Below are positions 58,033-64,000 of a DNA stretch of 64,000 nucleotides, piece by piece (position 1 is the stretch's first letter; each line of letters opens with the position of its first letter). Source of the stretch: Paenibacillus albus (GTDB lineage Bacteria; Bacillota; Bacilli; Paenibacillales; Paenibacillaceae); assembly GCF_003952225.1 (NCBI RefSeq), contig NZ_CP034437.1:4292501-4356500 (forward strand), given 5' to 3'. Both the position numbers and the translations under genes were made by a program. The notes beneath the pieces are model-generated. The model saw nothing but the letters and a program-made list of their open reading frames with translations, was not told where the DNA came from and ran no database searches.

Positions 58033-58587
58033 TCATGAATAGAGTGCATATTCCATTTGACGATCGTAAGGCTCGTATTCGGCTAATTTCTTATTTATCT
58101 CGACAGCATCTACGCATCCGATTCTCGCATAGAACAATTGGGACTCTTCCGATGAATGGGCCGAAATATATAATTTACGCGCTCCCATTACTCTTGCTTT
58201 GTCGGCGCATCGCTCGAACAGCTTCTTTCCTAATCCTTTATTTCGGTGCTCGAAGGAGACATGAATCTGCATCAGCTGCAAGTAATCCTTGCTGCTTCCG
58301 AACAAGCCTTGCAAGAGGCTTGCGAATGCAATCATCTGATTGCCGCTATCGTATACCCCCCACACGATTCCACCTGCAAGTATGCAATTCATCAAATCCA
58401 CACGAACAATCTCTTCTTTAAGAGCCTCAACCCACTGTTCTGTAAAAGCAATATCTTTGAGCACCCATTCCCCGTTTTCTTGTCTTAAGCAGCGACGAAC
58501 CTCTTGATATCGATTAAAGTGCTTCAATAAATCAGATGTTAAGTCCGTGGAGGATAATTCTTGTATTGAATAATGTTCCAGCGGCAT
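58033..58587 (-). CDS. GNAT acetyltransferase
   Basis: A 184-residue acetyltransferase with motif A QIHVSFEHRNKGLGKKLFERCADKARVMG (about 107-135) and the following strand LYISAHSSEESQLFYARIGC. AAGGAG precedes the ATG by 11 bases. It starts 29 bases past the alpha/beta hydrolase on the same strand and is probably co-transcribed. The acceptor is unknown. Confidence 0.9.
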   Translation of the reverse strand: MPLEHYSIQELSSTDLTSDLLKHFNRYQEVRRCLRQENGEWVLKDIAFTEQWVEALKEEIVRVDLMNCILAGGIVWGVYDSGNQMIAFASLLQGLFGSSKDYLQLMQIHVSFEHRNKGLGKKLFERCADKARVMGARKLYISAHSSEESQLFYARIGCVDAVEINKKLAEYEPYDRQMEYALYS

Positions 58588-58616
58588 AGGTAGGTATTCT
58601 CCTTATATCGACTCAT

Positions 58617-59483
58617 CTATTTTCTCGGTTCGGTATAGCAGACTTCCAAGATCTCCGCCCATTTTCGAGCTTTATCCATAAACGAAACATGTGCGCCAGG
58701 CAAGGTAACGAATGTGCTGTCAGTTTCATGAGCTAATTTTTGAGCAACTTCTGCGAACCAGACTTTATGTTTAACCGTCCAGTCTCCTGCCGCAAATATC
58801 AGTTTATCCTTGTATGTGCGCAGAGCTTCCAAATCAGGAATGTAACTCGTTACTTGAATTAACTCTTGCTTTATAAAAATATCATCTGCGAGACTTTGAG
58901 GCATTGGGGCTACCCCCGGCTGCTTTGGCTCTCTTAATAAATATAACTTCAACCTAATATCTGATAGCAATGGAGCAATTGTCTTACGCCCCATCACACC
59001 CATTCCGAATTTAGTTGCGGCTTTAGCAGAGCCCTTGCTTACAGCCACTTGATAACAATCATCGAAGAATTTCAGCCATCTCGCAGGGTCATCTGCAAAG
59101 TTGGCGAGCGGCGGTTCATGGATAATCGCCATGCGCACCGCATCCGGGAAATTCTTAACAAGCTCCATCGCAATAACGCCGCCGCTGCTGTTCCCTAGTA
59201 CATAAGCTGATTCTTCTCCTACTGCGTTAAGCACGGCAAGCACATCCCGGCTGTGCTGAGTGATCGAGAAGTTGCCCGGCTGGTTAGCAGTGCTCCTTGC
59301 ATTTGCTCTCCGGTCATAGGTGATCACTTTAAATTTGCCTGCAAGCTCATCTGCTAGCGGGAGAAACGAATCGCCGTCACCGCCGCCGCCCGGAATCATA
59401 ATTAATGGAAGGCCGTCTCCGGTTATTTTATAAAATAAATCGTCACCTTCTGTATGAATTACGCCAGTTATTCTTGTATTCAC
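58617..59483 (-). CDS. Alpha/beta hydrolase
   Basis: A 288-residue hydrolase. The oxyanion region is MIPGGGGDGDSF and the nucleophile elbow GNSSGG (Ser near residue 98). The catalytic Asp is likely in FAAGDWTVKH and His in GAHVSF near residue 268. GTG 59483 follows AGGGGC. No signal peptide, so an intracellular esterase or related hydrolase. Forms an operon with the GNAT gene. Confidence 0.92.
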   Translation of the reverse strand: MNTRITGVIHTEGDDLFYKITGDGLPLIMIPGGGGDGDSFLPLADELAGKFKVITYDRRANARSTANQPGNFSITQHSRDVLAVLNAVGEESAYVLGNSSGGVIAMELVKNFPDAVRMAIIHEPPLANFADDPARWLKFFDDCYQVAVSKGSAKAATKFGMGVMGRKTIAPLLSDIRLKLYLLREPKQPGVAPMPQSLADDIFIKQELIQVTSYIPDLEALRTYKDKLIFAAGDWTVKHKVWFAEVAQKLAHETDSTFVTLPGAHVSFMDKARKWAEILEVCYTEPRK

Positions 59484-59591
59484 AGCATTCGCCCCTAATT
59501 ATCCCTGAATGTCCTACTTCCGAAGACCGTTCGCTTCTTCATCAATTATGACACTTCAGACAGATAATAAAAAACTTATTTGAACGCAATA

Positions 59592-59624
59592 TGAACAAAA
59601 GAAAAAGCACCTGTTAGGGTGCCT
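59592..59624 (-). terminator. Terminator of the alcohol dehydrogenase gene
   Basis: AGGCACC, loop CTAAC, GGTGCTT then TTTCTTTTG on the minus strand, 7 bases past the dehydrogenase stop. Confidence 0.85.
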
Positions 59625-59630
59625 ATCATT

Positions 59631-60656
59631 CTATTCGTTGACCATGACCATCTTGATCGCCGAACCACGATCTTCATGCAGCGATTTCACAGCGTCTGGG
59701 AACGCGTCGAGCGAGAACGTATGCGAGATCAACGCGTCGCCATCGACCGCGCCCGACTTCAACAGATCAATGCATTTCGGGAAGTACAGTGCAGGTGAAG
59801 CATGGGATGCCCGCAGCTGCAGCTTCTTGAAATGAAACTCGTTCGCGTCGAAAGTGATGTTTGCTCCAGCACCGTATTCGATGCCGATGAAGCCGATCAC
59901 GCCGCCTGCCCTCGCAGCTTTGAATGCCTCCGGAATGACTACCGGTGGCGCTGAGACGAGTATTCGGTCCACTCCGCCTCGATCAAAGGGAAGCGATTCG
60001 AGAGGTGTCTTGTCTGTATAGATGATCTCGTCAGCGCCGAACGCGAGCGCCGTTTCGATACGTTTGACTGAGTGGGAACGGGCTGCCGCGTAGATCTTCC
60101 GTGCGCCGCGAAGCTTCGCTAAGCGAAGCGCCATCAGGCCGATCGGCCCAAGACCCAGCACCAGCACGTCGTCGCCCAAGCGGACATCAACCGTTTCAAT
60201 CAAGTCCATCGCCACGCCAAGCGGCTCGACGAGTGACGCAACCGCGAACGACAGCCCCTCGTACGGCACGACGACTTCCTTCGGTGCCACGATATATTCA
60301 GAGAAGCCCATGGAGAAATTTCGTCCCCAAAAGCTCGGTCCCTTATTGCATAAATCGTATCGGCCGTCACGGCACAAGTCGCATTCTCGGCAGAACGTGC
60401 TCGTCTCCAGCGTCACCGAACTGCCTATCGAGACATGGTCGACACGCGCTCCTTTTCGGACGATAACTCCAGCAATCTCATGGCCGATAGCTTCCCAATT
60501 CGTCGCGGCCGATTTCACGCTTGTCATGTCCGTCCCGCATATGCCGCAGGCTTTGACTTGAATCAACACTTCGTCCTCGCTAATTTCACCAAGCACGTCC
60601 TCGCGAAGCTCAAACTGAAAAGGCGCCTTGGCGTACCACGCTTTAGTTCTCAACAC
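59631..60656 (-). CDS. Zinc-dependent medium-chain alcohol/polyol dehydrogenase
   Basis: A 341-residue MDR enzyme. The catalytic zinc site is seen as CGICGTD (Cys39 region) and GHEIAG. Structural zinc cysteines lie in CRECDLCRDGRYDLC (about 91-105), and the Rossmann loop is VLGLGPIGLMALRLAK. These are features of the sorbitol/threonine/galactitol-phosphate dehydrogenase branch. GTG 60656 follows GGGAGG by 6 bases. Single gene with its own terminator. Substrate unclear. Confidence 0.92.
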   Translation of the reverse strand: MLRTKAWYAKAPFQFELREDVLGEISEDEVLIQVKACGICGTDMTSVKSAATNWEAIGHEIAGVIVRKGARVDHVSIGSSVTLETSTFCRECDLCRDGRYDLCNKGPSFWGRNFSMGFSEYIVAPKEVVVPYEGLSFAVASLVEPLGVAMDLIETVDVRLGDDVLVLGLGPIGLMALRLAKLRGARKIYAAARSHSVKRIETALAFGADEIIYTDKTPLESLPFDRGGVDRILVSAPPVVIPEAFKAARAGGVIGFIGIEYGAGANITFDANEFHFKKLQLRASHASPALYFPKCIDLLKSGAVDGDALISHTFSLDAFPDAVKSLHEDRGSAIKMVMVNE

Positions 60657-60762
60657 TCATATCCTCCCTCGGATGCAATGCTCACCTACCAAACTTAATG
60701 TATCAAAATCTCGCCAAACTAGCTAGATTGTTAGACTTGATCCGTTGTGCTATCGTTTCCGA

Positions 60763-61506
60763 TTAGACCAAAGGTTTATGGCTCTTAAAAATGACTGTCG
60801 AAGGTATAATCCTCGCCTTCGCAGCTGAATACCACTTTGAAGAGTCACTGGTATCATGATCATCTACCTTCGAATCTTCGATCACTTGATCGATTACAAA
60901 CCCGGCACCAATAAGTTCATTAATGAACGTGCTTATTTTCCTATTATGCATGACAATCGGCGTACCTCTCCATGAATCATGCTTTTCCATGCCTTCATTC
61001 ACATATGAGCGTCTAAATTGAATGGTTTCGTTTGAGAACTCAACCACACTATGTATCGGGTGCTCCCAGCTGAATACGAATACTCCCCCTGATTTAAGAC
61101 TTCCATAAATATTTTTTAATGTCGCGGCTAAATCTACTGTCCATCCAAGTGCATAAATGGATATGGCTTTATCGAAGTAATTCAGAGGAAGTCCCGGAAT
61201 CTCCTCCATTGGAGACTCAATAAATGAAATGGTTGTATGAAGATTTGAAACCACTTGCCGAGCGGTTTCTATTTGTTTGCTAGAGAGATCTACGCCCCAT
61301 AATTCCCGAGCACCGCGCTTAGACAAATATTCTAGCGTATGCCCGCTTCCACATCCTACTTCTAAGATGGTGCTATTCGAGATGTCTCCAAGCAAATTTA
61401 GTTCCTCTTCTGTCGGAGCGTATCGTCCGTAATCCAAAATATCAAATGAACCCTCAAAAAATTGCTCTGCAACTTTATTCCAGCCATCTTTATTAATTTG
61501 AATCAT
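60763..61506 (-). CDS. Class I SAM-dependent methyltransferase
   Basis: A 247-residue methyltransferase with motif I LEVGCGSGHTLEYL near residue 50, the acidic loop GVDLSSKQIE, and motif IV AISIYALGWTVDL. ATG 61506 is chosen with GGAG 9 bases upstream; TTG 61521 is the alternative. The lid region (MHNRKISTFINELIGAGF) resembles small-molecule methyltransferases of the UbiE/Methyltransf_11 type. Substrate unknown; neighbours do not help. Confidence 0.9.
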   Translation of the reverse strand: MIQINKDGWNKVAEQFFEGSFDILDYGRYAPTEEELNLLGDISNSTILEVGCGSGHTLEYLSKRGARELWGVDLSSKQIETARQVVSNLHTTISFIESPMEEIPGLPLNYFDKAISIYALGWTVDLAATLKNIYGSLKSGGVFVFSWEHPIHSVVEFSNETIQFRRSYVNEGMEKHDSWRGTPIVMHNRKISTFINELIGAGFVIDQVIEDSKVDDHDTSDSSKWYSAAKARIIPSTVIFKSHKPLV

Positions 61507-61581
61507 GTCCTTGTGCTCCAATATAGTTAAACCAACTTTTTGAATTAGATAGTTACACCTGAAAAAATGGGATTAGAAGAA

Positions 61582-62205
61582 TCACTTATCCTTGAATATA
61601 CGGTCAATATACTCTCTCCAGTAATCCACAATCCAGTCGTTATACTTTAGATATAGAGTCTTTAAGCTTCCAACAGAAATGGCATGTGCGATACATCCTC
61701 TATCGTCGTACATGTGAAATAGAATGTCCTTTTCTCGACTTAAAAAGTAAACATTTTGTCCAATAGACGGTTCTTTTCCTTGCTCATAATGTGATATCCC
61801 CTCAAGGATTCTCTTATAAGGAATTGAAGAAACCAAACCCGATAAGACTATAAATTGGTACTGATGCTTAACTTCTATTCTATTCCCTTCATCATCCTCG
61901 TCTTCATTGATATCAAAGCAGGTGTCTTCTTCCTTTGTTAAGTCTTTGAGCAAATCATATAGATACTCCGGAGTTGTATTTCCAAACATGGGATCTTCAT
62001 ACGGTCCCCAGTCTTTGATTACGACAAATATAGAATCGGTTGGTTTAAATAGCTCTTCGAAAATTGCGTTTACTCTCTTGTTTACTTGAGCAATTCTCCG
62101 TTTTGATCCGTTTCGAAATGGTTCACCCAACTCAAAACGTACGTTGATATTACTCCAATAACCAGGAAACTTAAATTTTAAATAGCTATATATATCCTGT
62201 AACAT
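61582..62205 (-). CDS. DUF3885-like protein
   Basis: A 207-residue cytoplasmic protein with RFELGEPFRNGSKRRIAQVNKRVNAIFEELF in the first third and a closing section YDDRGCIAHAISVGSLKTLYLKYNDWIVDYWREYIDRIF. The pattern fits DUF3885, a family common in Bacillota with no known activity, sometimes in immunity or toxin-neighbouring positions. GAGGGG is 6 bases from ATG 62205. No partner gene is evident. AT-rich compared with the upstream operons. Confidence 0.8.
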   Translation of the reverse strand: MLQDIYSYLKFKFPGYWSNINVRFELGEPFRNGSKRRIAQVNKRVNAIFEELFKPTDSIFVVIKDWGPYEDPMFGNTTPEYLYDLLKDLTKEEDTCFDINEDEDDEGNRIEVKHQYQFIVLSGLVSSIPYKRILEGISHYEQGKEPSIGQNVYFLSREKDILFHMYDDRGCIAHAISVGSLKTLYLKYNDWIVDYWREYIDRIFKDK

Positions 62206-62365
62206 TTTGATCCCCTCAGTTTGTTTTGTCATATATAGACTAATACCTTATTTGGAATTTCGTTAAACTTAATCTGCCCCGTTCCTTCAACGAAAGACAT
62301 CAACTAAACATTAATCCAGCTACCGTCATGATGTATTCTGCGATAGTACCCGTTACCGGAATAGT

Positions 62366-62818
62366 TCAAAGGTTTTCTTCAACTTTATGAAGTGAAAAAG
62401 TAAGAGTAACTAAGCCCTCAAGATCGAATTCCTGCTCGACAAAACCTATTTTCTTAAAGCAGTTGAGACTAGTGATATTATCATGTTCTATTCCCACTTT
62501 TATTGTTTGTACGGTTGCAAGTTCAGGTCGAGTAAGGAATGCTTCCAGCATTCTCTTTCCATATCCTTTATTACGTAACGGAGGATTTGTCAATATTTCT
62601 ATTGAGGCGGTATTATCTGAATAAATCTCCAGAGAGATTTGACCAATTCGACTCCCTTCTTCATAAACCATCCACGCAAAATAACTTGGGCTTTGTTCAA
62701 CATACTCATACCAACGGTTTAATGGTAATGTACCACTTAACCATTTTAGTACCTCAGGGTCTTTAAACCACTCTTCTAATATACTTAAGCCTTCGAGATC
62801 AAGCTTCTTGAAATCCAA
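62366..62818 (-). CDS. GNAT acetyltransferase
   Basis: A 150-residue RimJ/RimL-type acetyltransferase. Motif A is SIEILTNPPLRNKGYGKRMLEAFL and the tail is HDNITSLNCFKKIGFVEQEF. TTG 62818 follows GGAGGAGG. AT-rich like its neighbours. Substrate unknown. Confidence 0.88.
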   Translation of the reverse strand: MDFKKLDLEGLSILEEWFKDPEVLKWLSGTLPLNRWYEYVEQSPSYFAWMVYEEGSRIGQISLEIYSDNTASIEILTNPPLRNKGYGKRMLEAFLTRPELATVQTIKVGIEHDNITSLNCFKKIGFVEQEFDLEGLVTLTFSLHKVEENL

Positions 62819-62947
62819 TAGAAATCCTCCTCCAACTCGAGATCCTAATGCCGATTTCTGCCGTTAAACGTAAAGAAGCTGCTCATCATGCTGGCAGCTT
62901 CGTCGTAGGTGCGTTGAATTTATCGGATATAGTATTTAAGACCTCAT

Positions 62948-63280
62948 TTATAATTTATTCCGTTTAAATAATCTCTTGATTGTATTATTCAAAGCAGCTT
63001 CAATCTCCATCGCATATTTACCAGTAAAGATAAAGAAAGACATCTCCAACAGATCACTTATTACTTTCTGATATCCGTCAGTTTTATAAATATTAAATTC
63101 TCTCTTGGAATAAATAATTAAGAAAGAAATAACCGCAATGATTTTACAGATTAAGCGGATTGTTTTTAAATGGTTTTTATTCTTAATTGTTTTATCGAAA
63201 AGCCATAATGATAGAATCAAAAATAGTAGTGGAGAAAGAAATGAAATATTTTCAATATGCTTATGAAAGTAATTTGTCAT
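62948..63280 (-). CDS. Small membrane protein of unknown function
   Basis: About 110 residues with two predicted transmembrane helices (LSPLLFLILSLWLF and ICKIIAVISFLIIY) and a basic C-terminus (KRLFKRNKL). ATG 63280 is 7 bases after GGAG; GTG 63310 is the longer choice. No recognisable family. High AT content fits the surrounding 61-63.4 kb stretch, which may be recently acquired. Confidence 0.6.
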   Translation of the reverse strand: MTNYFHKHIENISFLSPLLFLILSLWLFDKTIKNKNHLKTIRLICKIIAVISFLIIYSKREFNIYKTDGYQKVISDLLEMSFFIFTGKYAMEIEAALNNTIKRLFKRNKL

Positions 63281-63396
63281 GCCGCTTCTCCATTCTTTAA
63301 AAGCTTTCACAAAATCACTTTTGAAGAATCCATTTTATTTCACACCCCTATGAATATTCGAGGTTTTGATTAAACAAACCTGCCAGTAAACGGAAT

Positions 63397-63420
63397 AAGC
63401 TGCCGAGTCGACTCGGCAGC
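63397..63420 (-). terminator. Perfect palindromic stem-loop after the DinB-like gene
   Basis: A perfect inverted repeat AGCTGCCGAG-TCGA-CTCGGCAGC lies 21 bases past the DinB-like stop. On the minus strand only TTATTCC follows; on the plus strand CTTTTCCTT follows. It probably serves as a bidirectional terminator. Confidence 0.75.
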
Positions 63421-63440
63421 CTTTTCCTTATTACGCTATT

Positions 63441-63932
63441 TTACAAGTTATCTTCAACTACTCCATTCGTCATGATTAAATCCAGATCCGGGGGAGGATA
63501 GCCGATCATACGTCCCATCGTTGCGATTTGTCCTTTATGATGAAACTCGTGCGTCACGGTATGTGTAAAAAGCCACAGCGGTGTCGCCGCGTACTTATAT
63601 CCTTTGAACTGACCTTCAACCGGAATATCGATGTTCAGTGCGTATCGTTCAAGAAATTCATGAACTAAAACATCCACCTCCGTGAATAAACGACGCATTG
63701 CAGCCACATCTGCGATCATCTCTTCACGCCAACCGCAAGGTCTCCCCATACCAAATTCACCGAGCCAAAAAGCATAGCATTCTGCGACATGGAAATGTGT
63801 TCCTCGAATCGCCCCTTGGCCGAACTGCTTCACTTCTGTTATATATTCAACATTTTTTATTTGCTCACAATAGCTGAAAAGTATTTCTCGTGTTCGTCTT
63901 ATATAGTCGTATTGCTTCAATAAAAGCTCCAT
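63441..63932 (-). CDS. DinB family (YfiT-like four-helix metal-binding) protein
   Basis: A 163-residue four-helix protein. Its His-rich sites FHVAECY (about 50), FTHTVTHEFHHKGQIATMGR (about 121-140) supply the three-His metal site of the DinB/YfiT superfamily. Members include thiol-S-transferases using bacillithiol and DNA-damage-inducible proteins. ATG 63932 follows AAGGA by 9 bases. The cofactor and substrate of this copy are unknown. Confidence 0.88.
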   Translation of the reverse strand: MELLLKQYDYIRRTREILFSYCEQIKNVEYITEVKQFGQGAIRGTHFHVAECYAFWLGEFGMGRPCGWREEMIADVAAMRRLFTEVDVLVHEFLERYALNIDIPVEGQFKGYKYAATPLWLFTHTVTHEFHHKGQIATMGRMIGYPPPDLDLIMTNGVVEDNL

Positions 63933-64000
63933 CTTGTATTTTCCTTTCAATAATCAAATCGGTTCCTAACCTTTAGTTAAATGAAAAATAGAGCAGCTAC

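Noticed and set aside
63397..63420. Perfect palindrome considered as a recombination or attachment site
   Set aside because: It stands 21 bases after a stop codon with a T-rich flank, the usual place and form of a terminator. No integrase or repeat partner is nearby.
1..64000. CRISPR arrays, tRNA, rRNA and classical riboswitches
   Set aside because: No regularly spaced repeats, cloverleaf clusters, rRNA segments or recognisable T-box, SAM or purine aptamer patterns were seen on reading either strand.

Overview
The window looks like a Paenibacillaceae (Paenibacillus-type Bacillota) chromosome. The grounds are strong AGGAGG-type ribosome binding sites with frequent TTG/GTG starts, CUT1 sugar ABC operons of LplB/YtcP type paired with YesM/YesN two-component systems, SLH-domain secreted proteins, copper-amine-oxidase-like stalk-domain proteins and CcpA (cre)-like operators. 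No rRNA, tRNA, CRISPR array or prophage was seen.

Layout. 0-11.7 kb: a partial NmrA-like gene, then two cytoplasmic glycosidases (GH35 and a six-hairpin type) divergent from an oligosaccharide ABC operon followed by a YesM/YesN pair. 11.7-14.3 kb: a secreted M28 peptidase with SLH anchor, and an MsrA/MsrB fusion whose MsrB half lacks its catalytic Cys. 14.3-28.6 kb: a natural-product or signalling region. It has a SAM methyltransferase and a class I isoprenoid-synthase-like enzyme (DDxxD), then an NHLP-type peptide precursor ending in Trp and a convergent multi-TM histidine kinase. Next come an MFS exporter with a divergent AraC regulator that seems to start at ATA, an alpha/alpha-toroid-like protein, CsaA and a stalk-domain protein. 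It closes with an export cassette: a double-glycine-leader peptide with a FecR-like, proline-rich core, a PpiC-like foldase and a C39-peptidase ABC transporter carrying two cyclic-nucleotide-binding domains. 28.7-29.7 kb: a 959-bp non-autonomous IS1595-type element with inverted repeats and an 8-bp target duplication, carrying a GNAT acetyltransferase in place of most of the transposase. 29.7-31.5 kb: hxlB-hxlA-hxlR for formaldehyde fixation.

31.6-37.7 kb: a second sugar ABC operon ending in a PhyH-type dioxygenase, with a divergent GntR/LacI-type regulator. 37.7-41.5 kb: an SLH protein and an OmpR-type two-component pair. 41.6-49 kb: a YesM/YesN pair with a third ABC operon. 49-64 kb: mixed genes, mostly on the minus strand: a Crp/Fnr regulator, a YwjA-like ABC exporter, an SRPBCC protein, a NarL-type two-component pair, two VOC proteins, an SDR plus QueA-paralogue pair, GNATs, an alpha/beta hydrolase, a zinc alcohol dehydrogenase, a methyltransferase, a DUF3885-like protein and a DinB-like protein.

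How it works together: three substrate-import modules, each with its own local regulator and cre-like sites, suggest a plant-polysaccharide scavenger under catabolite control. All three have a stem-loop directly after the solute-binding-protein gene. The two peptide systems at 14-17 kb and 24-28.5 kb are the most likely places for undescribed biology.
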